The notes: generated from the sequence alone by a model not told the origin. A stretch of DNA of 64,000 nucleotides from Pseudomonas mendocina (GCA_037482215.1 CP148074.1:2666001-2730000), one strand, 5' to 3'; positions 38,407-49,012 are shown, numbered from the stretch's first letter. Numbers and translations: made by a program.

Positions 38407-39114
38407 TCAGACTTTGCCAGCTGGCACTGCAGTTTTATTGCGGGGTTTGAGTTGAGCGTTAGCTAAAGCATCGTCAATCAGGCCGCTTTCCGAACGCATG
38501 CCTGCTGCTAGGAACGGGACCATTAGACGCATCACCTGCTCAAGTGAAGTATTTACACCAAAATCATTCTCAGACATGGCTCGCAGAGCCTTGATACCCG
38601 ACATGCTGAATGCAGCAGCCCCCAGCATGAAGTGCACCCGCCAAAACAGTTCAAGAGGTGGTATACGCGGCGCAGCCTCGTGAACCAAGAGCATATAACG
38701 ACGGAAAACCTTGCCGTAGACCTCTTCGAGGTATTTACGCAAATGCCCTTGGCTTTGACTGAATGCAAGGCCCAACAGGCGCATAAAGATTGACAAGTCG
38801 TTGCCGCTACGCGGCTTTACTGAGAGCGCTTGTTCAACCAGCAGCTCGAGTAGTTCTTCCAAACTGGGCTTGCAATCAGGCTTGGCTTGGCGCCGGTCAA
38901 GCTCGCGCTCAAGACTGATGCAGAAAGGGCCGAGAAAACGCGAAAACACGGCTTGAATCAGCGCCTTTTTAGAGCCGAAATGATAATTCACCGCGGCCAA
39001 ATTCACCCCAGCCTTGCTGGTAATCAGACGCAGAGAAGTTTCAGCAAAGCCTTTCTCAGCAAAAAGCTGTTCTGCTGCATCAAGAATACGTTCAACAGTT
39101 TCCGACTGGGCCAT
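38407..39114 (-). CDS. psrA: TetR-family regulator PsrA
   Basis: A 235-residue TetR protein. The helix-turn-helix spans residues 27-48 (TSKAGVNLAAVNYHFGSKKAL), followed by a ligand-binding helical domain. Sequence and position directly upstream of lexA identify PsrA, which senses long-chain fatty acids, represses its own gene and the fadBA operon, and activates rpoS in P. aeruginosa. Two PsrA-type palindromes lie 15-41 bases before the start, over the promoter. The likely target fadBA is 6 kb away in this window. Confidence 0.93.
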   Translation of the reverse strand: MAQSETVERILDAAEQLFAEKGFAETSLRLITSKAGVNLAAVNYHFGSKKALIQAVFSRFLGPFCISLERELDRRQAKPDCKPSLEELLELLVEQALSVKPRSGNDLSIFMRLLGLAFSQSQGHLRKYLEEVYGKVFRRYMLLVHEAAPRIPPLELFWRVHFMLGAAAFSMSGIKALRAMSENDFGVNTSLEQVMRLMVPFLAAGMRSESGLIDDALANAQLKPRNKTAVPAGKV

Positions 39115-39128
39115 AAGAATTCATCTAG

Positions 39129-39155
39129 CAAACACTTGTTTGAAACATACGTTTC
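39129..39155. promoter_or_regulatory. two overlapping PsrA operators
   Basis: CAAAC-ACTT-GTTTG (39129-39142) and GAAAC-ATAC-GTTTC (39142-39155) both fit the published PsrA consensus (G/C)AAAC-N2-4-GTTT(G/C) and share one base. They cover the region between the psrA -10 element and the start codon, as expected for autorepression. Confidence 0.85.
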
Positions 39156-39173
39156 AGTTGCATTCATTGTCAA
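39144..39173 (-). promoter_or_regulatory. psrA promoter
   Basis: A perfect -35 TTGACA (39168-39173) followed after 18 bases by TATGTT (39144-39149) on the minus strand. The -10 lies inside the second PsrA operator, so bound PsrA would block RNA polymerase. Confidence 0.6.
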
Positions 39174-39309
39174 GCCGGGCAGCCCTCCAAACCGCAACTA
39201 TCCCAGACTTTACTCCATAACCCCATACGACGATCAGTGAAGTCTGCAAGTAACACCACATACTTTAGTCAGTATTCGACTAACGCCAGCAATATTAGAA
39301 ATTGAATGA

Positions 39310-39337
39310 TTGCCAATCCAACAACACTGTATATAAT
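39310..39337 (+). promoter_or_regulatory. lexA promoter
   Basis: TTGCCA (39310-39315), 16 bases, then a perfect TATAAT (39332-39337). The -10 element is entirely inside the first LexA box. Confidence 0.75.
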
Positions 39338-39361
39338 CCCAGTCACTGTACAAAAAGACAG
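39327..39361. promoter_or_regulatory. two LexA (SOS) boxes
   Basis: CTG-N10-CAG occurs twice: CTGTATATAATCCCAG (39327-39342) and CTGTACAAAAAGACAG (39346-39361). The first covers the -10 element, the second ends 2 bases before the lexA ATG. This gives self-repression of lexA-sulA. Confidence 0.92.
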
Positions 39362-39363
39362 AG

Positions 39364-39981
39364 ATGACCATGCTAAAACTGACGCCACGCCAGGCCGAAA
39401 TTCTCGCCTTCATCAAACAGTGCTTAGAGGATAACGGCTACCCACCTACGCGGGCAGAAATTGCCACCGCGCTCGGTTTCAAATCGCCTAACGCGGCTGA
39501 AGAGCACCTCAAAGCACTGGCCCGTAAAGGCGCCATTGAGATGACACCTGGCGCCTCCCGTGGCATCCGCATCCCTGGCTTTGAACCCAATAGCGACGAA
39601 GACGAGGGCTTACCTGTAATTGGCAGGGTTGCGGCAGGCTCTCCAATCCTGGCTCAGCAGCACATCGAAGACTCCTGCAAAATCAATCCCGATTTCTTTC
39701 ACCCTAAAGCAGATTACCTACTGCGCGTACGGGGTATGAGTATGAAAGACATCGGCATCTTTGATGGCGACCTGCTTGCCGTACACACCACCCGCGAAGC
39801 GCGCAATGGGCAGGTCGTTGTAGCCCGAATAGACGATGAAGTCACCGTCAAACGGTTTAAGCGCGAAGGCAACACCGTGTGGTTGCTTGCCGAGAACCCA
39901 GAGTTCTCTCCCATTAAAGTCAATTTGGAAGAACAAGACCTTGTCATTGAAGGTTTGAGCGTCGGCGTGATCCGCCGCTAA
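39364..39981 (+). CDS. lexA: SOS repressor LexA
   Basis: A 205-residue repressor and self-cleaving serine protease. The N-terminal winged helix ([15 protein letters not shown]) reads SOS boxes. The cleavage site is Ala91-Gly92 (RVAAGSP) and the catalytic dyad is Ser126 (GMSMKD) and Lys163 (VTVKRF). RecA filaments trigger self-cleavage after DNA damage. The ATG at 39364 or 39370 may be used. It forms an operon with sulA, whose start is 11 bases after the lexA stop. Confidence 0.97.
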   Translation: MTMLKLTPRQAEILAFIKQCLEDNGYPPTRAEIATALGFKSPNAAEEHLKALARKGAIEMTPGASRGIRIPGFEPNSDEDEGLPVIGRVAAGSPILAQQHIEDSCKINPDFFHPKADYLLRVRGMSMKDIGIFDGDLLAVHTTREARNGQVVVARIDDEVTVKRFKREGNTVWLLAENPEFSPIKVNLEEQDLVIEGLSVGVIRR

Positions 39982-39992
39982 AAGGAGGCTCT

Positions 39993-40472
39993 ATGCAGTT
40001 CCCGCAATCACTGAACCGCTCGCAACTGCCTTTGTTTGATGGTGTCATCGCATCATCGGCAACACCATGGCTGGCCGACTCTATCGATCAGGCTCCAGCG
40101 CTTGATGAAGACGCAACCGCATTCAGTGAAATGTCGCTACGCGGCTCAGCCGGGCACTGCTTAACGCTTCTCGCACCGATCCTGAAAGCATTAAGCGATA
40201 ACCACGACCATCGCTGGCTAACTCTTATCGCACCACCTGCAACGCTTACCCACAGTTGGCTGCGTGAAAGCGGCCTGAACCGCGAACGTATTTTGCTACT
40301 TCAACCGCGGGGTGGACAAAGTGCTCTGACCCTAGCAGAGGAAGCACTCAAGCTAGGACGCAGCCACACAGTCGTCAGTTGGCTCCACCCTCTCCCCGCC
40401 CAAGCCCGCAATACCCTGGAACAGGCAGCCCAAGCAGGTAAAGCACAGAGCCTCAATATCAGCCTAGGCTAA
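39993..40472 (+). CDS. sulA: SOS cell-division inhibitor SulA
   Basis: A 159-residue SulA-family protein that blocks FtsZ polymerisation during the SOS response. The middle block RWLTLIAPPATLTHSWLRESGLN and the segment HTVVSWLHPL match the family. An AAGGAGG site is placed ideally before the ATG. Transcription depends on the lexA promoter, the normal arrangement in Pseudomonas. A terminator follows. Confidence 0.93.
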   Translation: MQFPQSLNRSQLPLFDGVIASSATPWLADSIDQAPALDEDATAFSEMSLRGSAGHCLTLLAPILKALSDNHDHRWLTLIAPPATLTHSWLRESGLNRERILLLQPRGGQSALTLAEEALKLGRSHTVVSWLHPLPAQARNTLEQAAQAGKAQSLNISLG

Positions 40473-40490
40473 AACCACAGGTAACCGGTC

Positions 40491-40519
40491 AGGGCAAAGA
40501 CAGCGCTTTGCCCTATTTT
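40491..40519 (+). terminator. terminator of lexA-sulA
   Basis: Nine-base stem AGGGCAAAG / CTTTGCCCT with a 6-base loop followed by ATTTT, 18 bases after the sulA stop. Confidence 0.8.
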
Positions 40520-40553
40520 CGCCCCAACGCGAATGGCGCCATGAAGGCTGCCA

Positions 40554-40790
40554 TCAATGCAGAACGCGAGGAATCTCTTCTTCTTGCTGAAAATTATTTT
40601 CAGCCAATTGGCCGGCCATTTGCACGCCGACATTAAGCATCGCCTTGGCAACTTCTAGGTGCTGCCCCTGCAAGAATGCCTTCGCATCTGCGGAGAAATC
40701 CAGCACTACCAGAGACTCTTCATCTTCTGCACGACGCAATGCAATGCGCCCATCCGGCAGCTCAACAATTTCCAGAAATGAAGTCGGCAT
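40554..40790 (-). CDS. conserved hypothetical protein (Pseudomonas)
   Basis: A 78-residue acidic soluble protein. It begins MPTSFLEIVELPDGRIALRR, a short beta-hairpin, followed by LVVLDFSADAKAFL and a helical region, and ends in an acidic QQEEEIPRVLH. No known domain is recognised. It lies between sulA and the DUF6586-like gene, in the same orientation as topA. The ribosome site (GGAGAG) is 10 bases from the ATG, slightly far. Confidence 0.7.
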   Translation of the reverse strand: MPTSFLEIVELPDGRIALRRAEDEESLVVLDFSADAKAFLQGQHLEVAKAMLNVGVQMAGQLAENNFQQEEEIPRVLH

Positions 40791-40825
40791 TTAAATTAGC
40801 TCTCCACGAAAGGCGCACAGTGTAA

Positions 40826-40849
40826 CAGGCCGAAGACGCTCTCGGCCTG
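40826..40849 (-). terminator. hairpin downstream of the DUF6586-like gene
   Basis: Perfect 8-base arms CAGGCCGA / TCGGCCTG around an 8-base loop, 15 bases after the stop of the gene at 40865. No T run follows, so termination would be weak or Rho-assisted. Confidence 0.5.
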
Positions 40850-40864
40850 AAATTCACTCAGGCC

Positions 40865-41383
40865 TTACCACTCGCTTAAAGTTTGTCGAAACCGCTGAGC
40901 CAGCGCTTTTAAAGCTTGGCGCCAAGCCTCAAGAGTCTCATGACTAAGAGACTGCTCTTCACTATCTAGGCTCACCGCTGTAATCAATGGCGTTGAAGGA
41001 TCAACCTTGCCCTGCTTACCTGCTTGAGGAGGTAGAAATAACTGGTTGTACGCCTTTAGCAATTGCGCCAGCCAGCTGTCTGCGGACCGGTACAACTCAA
41101 CAAGCTCACCCAACTCCTGACTGGGAGCAACATCAAGCACTTCACCCCGAAGGAATACTTCAGCTCGCGGCGCTGTACTGTCAGGGATACGGTAATAACC
41201 AGCAATTTCGTGGCACAGCCCAAGCAAAGCGCCGTACAAATGAAACAATGCCGACTCACGCTCAGCCTGGATAAGGGCCAGTGCGTTCAAATTCTGGGCT
41301 TGCTCGGCCTTACGCCAGGATTCCAATGCAAGCCCTGCGTAGAAAATCTTCTGATTGGTACGGGTATAGAGTTCCTGGGCCAT
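40865..41383 (-). CDS. conserved hypothetical protein (DUF6586-like)
   Basis: A 172-residue, mostly helical soluble protein. The pattern RTNQKIFYAGLALESWRKAEQ and the later AERESALFHLYGALLGLCHEIAGYY suggest a four-helix bundle similar to HEPN-type folds, but no catalytic RxxxxH motif is seen. It is conserved next to topA in Pseudomonas. GGAGA precedes the ATG by 8 bases. The function is unknown. Confidence 0.75.
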   Translation of the reverse strand: MAQELYTRTNQKIFYAGLALESWRKAEQAQNLNALALIQAERESALFHLYGALLGLCHEIAGYYRIPDSTAPRAEVFLRGEVLDVAPSQELGELVELYRSADSWLAQLLKAYNQLFLPPQAGKQGKVDPSTPLITAVSLDSEEQSLSHETLEAWRQALKALAQRFRQTLSEW

Positions 41384-41417
41384 GCGGCATTCTCCACTGC
41401 ATACAAACTATCTGTGC

Positions 41418-41437
41418 GCGCCTGACTCTTCAGGCGC
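41418..41437 (-). terminator. hairpin after topA
   Basis: Eight-base stem GCGCCTGA / TCAGGCGC with a 4-base loop, 14 bases after the topA stop. There is no T run; transcription may continue into the next gene. Confidence 0.5.
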
Positions 41438-41451
41438 ACAAACAATGCCCA

Positions 41452-44058
41452 TTAACTCTTGTCTTCGACCTTCCACTTACTGCCGTCATAGAATGCACGC
41501 CAGCCTGTCGGTTTGCCGTCTACCTCGGTCTGCACATATTGCTCCTTGGTTTTTCGGCTGTAACGAACAACAGCAGGACGCCCCTGACTATCCTTTGTCG
41601 GCGCATCACACAGGTAGTGATACTTCGGATCAATCTCACTGCGATGCGGCACCAGCTCCAACACCAACGGCGCACGTGTCTCACGATTTTTCGGGAACTG
41701 GCTAGCAGCCAGGAACAAGCCGGAAGCACCATCGCGCAAGATGTAAGTATCATCGACCTTCTCACACTTGAGCTCAGGCATCTTCACCGGGTCCATCTTC
41801 GGTGGAGCAGCCTCCCCGCTCTTAAGCAGTTTGCGGGTGTTTTTACATTCACTGTTGGTGCAACCAAAGAACTTACCGAAGCGCCCTGTCTTGAGCTGCA
41901 TTTCACTGCCGCACTTATCGCACTCCAGGCTCGGGCCCTCGTACCCCTTGATGCGGTACTGCCCCTGTTCAATCTCGTAACCTGCGCAATCCGGGTTGTT
42001 ACCGCAGATATGAAGTTTACGGCTTTCATCCAGCAGGTAAGCATCCATCGCATTGGCACAGATTGGGCAGCGACGCTTACCCAGCAGCACGCGTGACTCG
42101 GACTCCCCCTCATCATCCGCAGCAATCTCGTCACCTGGGACAAGGTTAACCGTAGCCTTGCAGCGCTCTTTAGGCGGTAACGCATAGCCTGAGCAGCCTA
42201 AAAACACCCCAGTGGAGGCTGTGCGAATAGTCATTGGCCGCCCGCACTCTTTGCACGGGATATCAGTCATGGTTGGCTGATTGGCACGCATACCATTTTC
42301 ACTGGCCTCAGCCACCTCAAGCTTTTTCTTGAAGTCGGCATAGAAAGCATCAAGCAGGTTCTTCCACTCGCGCTCACCTTGAGCAACATCATCCAGATGC
42401 TCCTCCATACGCGCTGTGAAGCCGTAATCCATCAGGTTGGAAAAACTTTCCCCGAGGCGATCGGTGACGATTTCACCCATTTTTTCCGAATAGAAACGGC
42501 GGTTATGCAGCGTCACATAACCTCGATCCTGAATGGTGCCGATAATCGCGGCATAGGTCGATGGGCGACCAATTCCGCGCTTCTCCATTTCCTTAACCAA
42601 GCTGGCTTCTGAGTAACGCGCTGGCGGCTTAGTGAAGTGCTGGCTTGGATCCAGTTTGAGCAGCTTAAGTGCCTCGCCCTGGGTCATTTCTGGCAACACG
42701 TCGTCCTCGCCCGGCTTGCTCTGCTGCGGCAACACACGTGTATAGCCGTCAAATTTGAGGATACGGCCCTTGGCGCGCAGCTCAAACTTGCCAGCACTGA
42801 CGGTAACAGACGTAGACAGGTACTCAGCAGGCGGCATCTGGCACGCCACAAACTGACGCCAGATCAAGTCGTACAGACGCTCTGCATCTCGCTCCATGCC
42901 TGAAAGTTGAGTTGGCTTGAGATTGACATCAGAAGGACGGATCGCCTCGTGCGCTTCCTGAGCCCCTTCCTTGCTGCTGTAGTACAGCGGCTTGGATGGC
43001 AAATACTTGTCACCAAACTCCGACTCGATAAAGCCACGCACCATGTTCAGCGCATCAACTGACAGGTTGGTGGAGTCGGTACGCATATAGGTGATGTAAC
43101 CAGCTTCATAAAGACGCTGAGCCATCATCATGGTTTTCTTAACACCGAAGCCGAGGCGGTTACTGGCCGCCTGCTGCAAGGTGGAGGTGATAAACGGAGC
43201 AGAAGGCTTACTGCTAGTCGGCTTGTCTTCACGCTTACTGACGCTGTAGGCCGAAGCCTTTAAAGCTTCCAGCGCGGCCATGGCCTGCGCCTCGTTAAGC
43301 GGTTTGAAAGCCTCACCGTTTTCACGGATAACCTCGAAACGCACTGTGTCGCCACGCCCACTGGCAAGGTCTGCGTGCATTTCCCAGTATTCTTCCGGCA
43401 CGAATGCACGAATTTCTTTTTCCCGCTCAACCACCAGCTTTACGGCAACCGACTGCACGCGGCCGGCGGACAAACCACGGGCAATCTTCGACCACAGCAA
43501 CGGCGAGACCATGTAGCCCACAACACGGTCAAGGAAGCGACGTGCCTGCTGAGCGTTAACCCGGTTTATATCCAACTCACCCGGCTCAGAGAACGCCTCC
43601 TGAATAGCCTTTTTAGTGATTTCGTTGAACACCACGCGTTTGTAGCGGCTGTCGTCCCCACCGATGGATTCCCGCAGGTGCCATGCAATAGCCTCCCCTT
43701 CGCGGTCCAAGTCGGTTGCGAGATAGATAGTGTCAGCGTCTTTTGCCAGACGGCGGAGCTCATCTACGACTTTTTCCTTGCCTGGAAGAATCTCGTACTT
43801 GGCTTTCCAGCCGTGCTCCGGGTCAACCCCCATACGGGTGAAAAGCTGACGCCGAGCCTTTTCCTTAGGCGACAGGGCTGGTACCTCTCCAGCAGCCTTG
43901 CCACGTTTGGCAGGCTCTTTGGCAGCAGTGGCCGAGCCACTGGTAGGAAGGTCGCGGATATGGCCGATGCTCGACTTCACCACGTACTGGCTGCCCAAGT
44001 ACTTGTTGATGGTCTTGGCCTTGGCCGGGGATTCCACGATGACCAGCGATTTGCCCAT
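41452..44058 (-). CDS. topA: DNA topoisomerase I
   Basis: An 868-residue type IA topoisomerase that relaxes negative supercoils. The TOPRIM domain has Glu9 (VESPAKAKT) and the acidic triad TDLDREGE (Asp116, Asp118, Glu120). The catalytic tyrosine is Tyr324 in [10 protein letters not shown]. The C-terminus holds Cys4 zinc motifs ([24 protein letters not shown]). It is the normal full length. The promoter upstream is overlapped by a long palindrome, a possible control point. Confidence 0.97.
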   Translation of the reverse strand: MGKSLVIVESPAKAKTINKYLGSQYVVKSSIGHIRDLPTSGSATAAKEPAKRGKAAGEVPALSPKEKARRQLFTRMGVDPEHGWKAKYEILPGKEKVVDELRRLAKDADTIYLATDLDREGEAIAWHLRESIGGDDSRYKRVVFNEITKKAIQEAFSEPGELDINRVNAQQARRFLDRVVGYMVSPLLWSKIARGLSAGRVQSVAVKLVVEREKEIRAFVPEEYWEMHADLASGRGDTVRFEVIRENGEAFKPLNEAQAMAALEALKASAYSVSKREDKPTSSKPSAPFITSTLQQAASNRLGFGVKKTMMMAQRLYEAGYITYMRTDSTNLSVDALNMVRGFIESEFGDKYLPSKPLYYSSKEGAQEAHEAIRPSDVNLKPTQLSGMERDAERLYDLIWRQFVACQMPPAEYLSTSVTVSAGKFELRAKGRILKFDGYTRVLPQQSKPGEDDVLPEMTQGEALKLLKLDPSQHFTKPPARYSEASLVKEMEKRGIGRPSTYAAIIGTIQDRGYVTLHNRRFYSEKMGEIVTDRLGESFSNLMDYGFTARMEEHLDDVAQGEREWKNLLDAFYADFKKKLEVAEASENGMRANQPTMTDIPCKECGRPMTIRTASTGVFLGCSGYALPPKERCKATVNLVPGDEIAADDEGESESRVLLGKRRCPICANAMDAYLLDESRKLHICGNNPDCAGYEIEQGQYRIKGYEGPSLECDKCGSEMQLKTGRFGKFFGCTNSECKNTRKLLKSGEAAPPKMDPVKMPELKCEKVDDTYILRDGASGLFLAASQFPKNRETRAPLVLELVPHRSEIDPKYHYLCDAPTKDSQGRPAVVRYSRKTKEQYVQTEVDGKPTGWRAFYDGSKWKVEDKS

Positions 44059-44121
44059 GGATTGGAAAATTCCTGAATTCGGTAAATAAAAAGCGGGAGG
44101 TGCTGTACAGATGCTAATGCG

Positions 44122-44158
44122 GCACCGCTATATATAGTGGTGCTTTAGCGAAGGTCAA
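44122..44158 (-). promoter_or_regulatory. topA promoter overlapped by a 22-base palindrome
   Basis: On the minus strand TTGACC (44153-44158), 16 bases, TATATA (44131-44136). The sequence 44122-44143 is a 22-base palindrome with one mismatch (GCACCGCTATA / TATAGTGGTGC) centred on the -10 element. It could be an operator or a supercoiling-sensitive cruciform. Confidence 0.65.
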
Positions 44159-44181
44159 GTTCAGCAAGCGTTTAGTGCAGC

Positions 44182-44430
44182 TCAAAACCGAGTCAATACT
44201 GAGTCTTCGACCTTGATCAGCGCAAAACGTGGAACCGTTTCACCATCAACATCTACAGTGCTGCTGAACATGTCCAGGGGCCTCAGCCACAGGCCAAACT
44301 CACCATACAATGCCTGATAAACAACCATAAGCTCCTCGGTCTCAGTGTGCCTTGCTACACCCAGAACGCGATACTCAGGGCCTTTGTAATGGCGATAGAG
44401 ACCAGGTTGTATCTGTGTTTCCATATTCAT
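44182..44430 (-). CDS. DUF1653-family protein
   Basis: An 82-residue protein with the DUF1653 core: GLYRHYKGPEYRVLGVARHTETEE, then MVVYQALYGEFGLWLRPLDMF. The family is small, all-beta and of unknown function, often found near DNA or nucleotide metabolism genes. The ATG at 44430 or 44424 is possible; neither has a strong ribosome site. It lies between fadA and topA on the same strand. Confidence 0.85.
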   Translation of the reverse strand: MNMETQIQPGLYRHYKGPEYRVLGVARHTETEELMVVYQALYGEFGLWLRPLDMFSSTVDVDGETVPRFALIKVEDSVLTRF

Positions 44431-44443
44431 TCAGTACTGTACT

Positions 44444-44478
44444 CAAAAAACAAAAACCGGGGCCTGAGCCCCGGTTTT
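44444..44478 (-). terminator. terminator of the fadBA operon
   Basis: Eleven-base stem AAAACCGGGGC / GCCCCGGTTTT with a 4-base loop, followed on the minus strand by a T-rich run. It starts 21 bases after the fadA stop. Confidence 0.92.
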
Positions 44479-44498
44479 CCATTTCAAAAACGCGCTGA

Positions 44499-45689
<1,191 letters not shown>

Positions 45690-45704
45690 CTAGTCGTTGC
45701 GCGC

Positions 45705-47852
45705 TTAACCGAAGAACTTCTGGCCTTTGGCGGCCATTTCGCGAAGTTTCGCAGTCGGTGTGTACAGCGCACCCAGGTCAGCGTACTTGTCAGCAAGGGC
45801 TACGAACTCGGCAACACCAACCGAATCGATGTAGCGCAGCGCGCCACCACGGAACGGAGGGAAACCAATACCGTAGATCAGGCCCATATCTGCCTCAGCT
45901 GCCGAGTCGACAATGCCATCTTCCAGGCAGCGAACGGTTTCCAAGCACAGAGGGATCATCATGAAGTTGATGATGTCTTCATCAGTCACTTCACGCTGCT
46001 CGTACACAACCGGCGCGAGTACTGCCTGAATATCGGCGTCAGCCACTTTCTTCGGCTTACCACGCTTGTCGGTCTCGTAAGCGTAGAAACCTTTGCCGTT
46101 CTTCTGACCCAGGCGATTGGCTTCGTACAGCGCATCAACAGCAGTTTTGCGCTCTTCCTTCATACGCTCTGGGAAACCTTCTGCCATCACATCACGTGCA
46201 TGGTGAGCGGTGTCGATACCCACAACGTCCATCAGGTAAGCCGGGCCCATAGGCCAGCCGAACTTCTCCATGACCTTGTCGATGCGCACAAAGTCGACAC
46301 CAGCGCTTACCAGCTTGGCGAAACCGCCGAAGTACGGGAACAGCACACGGTTTACCAGGAAGCCTGGGCAATCGTTGACCACGATCGGGGTTTTGCCCAT
46401 CTTCTTGGCGTAAGCAACAGTAGTCGCCACAGCCTTCTCGCTGGACTTCTCACCACGAATAACCTCAACCAGCGGCATCATGTGAACCGGGTTGAAGAAG
46501 TGCATGCCCACAAAGTTCTCAGGACGCTTCAGCGCTTGAGCCAAGTAAGTGATGGAGATAGTGGACGTGTTGGACGCGATGATGGCGTCCTCTTTCACAT
46601 ACCCTTCTACCTCAGCCAGCACAGCGTGCTTGACCTTCGGGTTCTCAACTACAGCTTCAACCACGATATCAACATGGCCAAAATCGCCGTAGGACATGGT
46701 CGGGCGGATGGCATTCAGTGCTTCAGCCATCTTCGCAGGCGTCATGCGGCCTTTTTCAACACGCTTGCCCAGCAGTTTTGAGGCCTCGTTCAACCCCATC
46801 TGGATACCCTCTTCGCGGATATCCTTCATCAGGATCGGAGTCCCTTTTGAAGCGGACTGGTAAGCAATACCGCCACCCATGATACCGGCACCGAGTACAG
46901 CACCCAGTTTCACGTCATTAGCGATTTCATCGTGTTTCTTGGCTTTTTTCTTCAGTTCCTGATCATTCAGGAACAGACCAATCAGGCTCTCCGCAACGGA
47001 AGTTTTAGCCAGCTTGGCAAATCCAGCGGCTTCGATTTCCAGAGCTTTGTCACGGCCTTGGTTGGCCGCTTTCTGAATGGTCTTGATCGCTTCAACCGGT
47101 GCTGGGTAGTTCGGGCCAGCCTGACCGGCAACAAAACCTTTGGCGGTTTCGAAGCACATCATTTGTTCGATAGCGTTGAGCTTGAGCTTCTCCAGCTTCG
47201 GCTGACGCTTAGCCTTGTAGTCCAGCTCGCCGGAGATGGCGCGCTTGATCAGATCCAGTGCCGCTTCCTGCAATTTGTCGGCAGCAACGACTGCGTCAAC
47301 TGCACCGACTTTCAACGCGTCGGCAGGCTTGTTTTCTTTACCGGAGGCGATCCACTCAACGGCGTTATCAGTACCGATTACGCGTGGCAGACGAACGGTA
47401 CCGCCAAAGCCTGGGTAGATACCCAGTTTAACTTCAGGCAGGCCAATCTTGGCAGCTTCGCTGGCTACGCGGTAGTCAGCAGCCAGAGTCATTTCAAAAC
47501 CACCGCCCAGTGCAATGCCATTGATGGCTGCTACTGTAGGGACAGGCAGGTCTTCGAAATCATTGAAGATTTTGTTGGCTTCGAGGTTGCCAGCGACCAG
47601 GTCTGCCTCAGGCAGCTGGAAGTTGTCGACGAACTCGGTGATGTCGGCACCAACAATGAACACGTCTTTGCCACTGGTAACAATCACGCCTTTGATCGAA
47701 CCATCAGCCTTGATTGCATCAACAGCTTGACGCAGTTCATTTAGGGTAAGACGGTTGAATTTGTTGACGGATTCACCCTTGAGGTCGAATTGCAGTTCGA
47801 CGATGCCGCTCTCAAGAGCCTTAACCGTGATGGCTTTACCTTCGTAAATCAT
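45705..47852 (-). CDS. fadB: multifunctional fatty acid oxidation complex alpha subunit
   Basis: A 715-residue protein, the same length as the P. aeruginosa protein. An N-terminal enoyl-CoA hydratase/isomerase domain ([36 protein letters not shown]) is followed by a 3-hydroxyacyl-CoA dehydrogenase domain with the NAD site [18 protein letters not shown] and the motif [18 protein letters not shown]. The ATG at 47852 (GGAGAT upstream) replaces a 35-codon longer frame. It is the first gene of the fadBA operon; PsrA control is established in P. aeruginosa. Confidence 0.96.
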   Translation of the reverse strand: MIYEGKAITVKALESGIVELQFDLKGESVNKFNRLTLNELRQAVDAIKADGSIKGVIVTSGKDVFIVGADITEFVDNFQLPEADLVAGNLEANKIFNDFEDLPVPTVAAINGIALGGGFEMTLAADYRVASEAAKIGLPEVKLGIYPGFGGTVRLPRVIGTDNAVEWIASGKENKPADALKVGAVDAVVAADKLQEAALDLIKRAISGELDYKAKRQPKLEKLKLNAIEQMMCFETAKGFVAGQAGPNYPAPVEAIKTIQKAANQGRDKALEIEAAGFAKLAKTSVAESLIGLFLNDQELKKKAKKHDEIANDVKLGAVLGAGIMGGGIAYQSASKGTPILMKDIREEGIQMGLNEASKLLGKRVEKGRMTPAKMAEALNAIRPTMSYGDFGHVDIVVEAVVENPKVKHAVLAEVEGYVKEDAIIASNTSTISITYLAQALKRPENFVGMHFFNPVHMMPLVEVIRGEKSSEKAVATTVAYAKKMGKTPIVVNDCPGFLVNRVLFPYFGGFAKLVSAGVDFVRIDKVMEKFGWPMGPAYLMDVVGIDTAHHARDVMAEGFPERMKEERKTAVDALYEANRLGQKNGKGFYAYETDKRGKPKKVADADIQAVLAPVVYEQREVTDEDIINFMMIPLCLETVRCLEDGIVDSAAEADMGLIYGIGFPPFRGGALRYIDSVGVAEFVALADKYADLGALYTPTAKLREMAAKGQKFFG

Positions 47853-48389
47853 CAACTGATCTCCACGGTATGGAAGCTGAACAGTACACATCGGAGCCAA
47901 CCAGCAAGCTACTCCACAGATGAACTGTGCAATGTAGCCCCAATCAGCCTGGCACACCCACCGACGCGATAATCGGGCAGGAAGGCATTTGTATAAAACA
48001 AACGCTCAATTCATACGCCCGTTTGACTTGGGTGTGCACACCTTCACGGAAAAGCCAGCGCTTGTCAATTGGGAGTTATACGCTTATTTGCCTGTACAAA
48101 AAATTACGTTATCGCACTGAACAAACGTATCCAACTCTGCTATCGGATGATCAGTAATGGGAGGGAATGCGAGCAATATAGGCAGTAATTTTCGGCCCAG
48201 AGGCGCAGCCAAAATGCCCGGCAAGACGTCTAAATGAATACTCTCAGCCATGACGACTGGAAAGGCCAGCCAGCAGATAACGCCGCAATCAACCTCATTT
48301 ATACGGGGTGATTCATAGTCCGTAAGCCGCTAAACATGATCCTCAACGTCAAGCTTATGGAAACGTCTATATCGGTCTACAATTGAGGC
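47853..48389. other. upstream region of fadBA
   Basis: More than 500 bases with no credible gene. It must contain the fadB promoter. CAAAC at 47999 and GTTTG at 48021 are PsrA-like half sites, but they are 17 bases apart, too far for the known consensus. The right end holds the promoter of the small RNA candidate. Confidence 0.5.
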
Positions 48390-48505
48390 ATTCAGTTCCG
48401 CTCAGGGTAGCCCCTGTCCTGAACGTGTCTTTTCGCATCTCGAACTATCGATTTCCGGCCTGCCTGGCCTATCTAAAGCCCAGAGTTGCTCTGGGCTTTC
48501 TTTTT
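48390..48505 (+). ncRNA. candidate small RNA, about 115 nt
   Basis: A -10 like CTACAAT (48377-48383) is followed by a 5' hairpin (TTCAG/CTGAA outer arms at 48391 and 48419, CAGGG/CCCTG inner arms), a pyrimidine-rich single-stranded stretch, and a textbook intrinsic terminator: AAAGCCCAGAG, TTG loop, CTCTGGGCTTT, C, TTTTT. No coding frame on the plus strand uses this terminator, and the next gene is on the other strand. The layout is that of an Hfq-dependent sRNA; the exact start is a guess. Confidence 0.6.
48475..48505 (+). terminator. intrinsic terminator of the small RNA candidate
   Basis: Eleven perfect base pairs, a 3-base loop and a T run. It overlaps the stop codon of the convergent gene at 48504. 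Confidence 0.88.
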
Positions 48506-48941
48506 AGGCGCGCGCTTTAATGAACGCTGCCACCTTTTCAAGCGCCTCACTGCCGCCCCGTTCGCCCCACCATAGCGCCAGCACTTTTGCATTTGCTTCA
48601 ACCTTGTAGACATCACCTGGCAATACAAGTAACTGCTCTAAAAGAGTGGCGTCCTCACAAGGTTCACGCCACTTGTTTAGCCACTGCCCAGGCTCCGATT
48701 GCCAGTAACACCAGCTATCATTGCTCCCCCTGCGGCGCGCACGGTGGTAGTGTGGGCATGAATCTGGGGCTGTTTGCGACATCCAGTGCGGCCATTGCTC
48801 ACGGGACAGCTGCATAGCCAGCCCCATGCGCCGGGCCTCCAAGCGCACATCCATCCGCCCCCTTTGCCGTTTCGACGGCATCAGCAGCGAAAGCGGACTG
48901 AGCACCACGGCCAGGAGCAGAAGCATTAACCAGACATTCAT
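48504..48941 (-). CDS. conserved hypothetical protein with N-terminal membrane helix
   Basis: A 145-residue protein. Residues 2-22 form a membrane helix, followed by a basic stretch (PSKRQRGRMDVRLEARR) and a soluble domain with WCYWQSEPGQWLNKW and LLVLPGDVYKVEANAKVLALWWGERG. It has many Trp residues but no known motif. It is probably an inner-membrane protein facing the cytoplasm. It is divergent from the universal stress gene. Confidence 0.75.
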   Translation of the reverse strand: MNVWLMLLLLAVVLSPLSLLMPSKRQRGRMDVRLEARRMGLAMQLSREQWPHWMSQTAPDSCPHYHRARRRGSNDSWCYWQSEPGQWLNKWREPCEDATLLEQLLVLPGDVYKVEANAKVLALWWGERGGSEALEKVAAFIKARA

Positions 48942-49012
48942 TGCGTAATCTCAAAGATTTAAAAAACGGGAAGGCCATACTAAAACCATCGACCTCAAGA
49001 GGAGTAACTGCC

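Noticed and set aside
41281..42096. 271-codon plus-strand frame over the topA 3' end
   Set aside because: It is antisense to conserved zinc-finger coding sequence of topA.
48390..48505. Naming the small RNA candidate RgsA or another known Pseudomonas sRNA
   Set aside because: Size and promoter type are similar, but I cannot recall the reference sequence and the known P. aeruginosa rgsA lies in another gene context.
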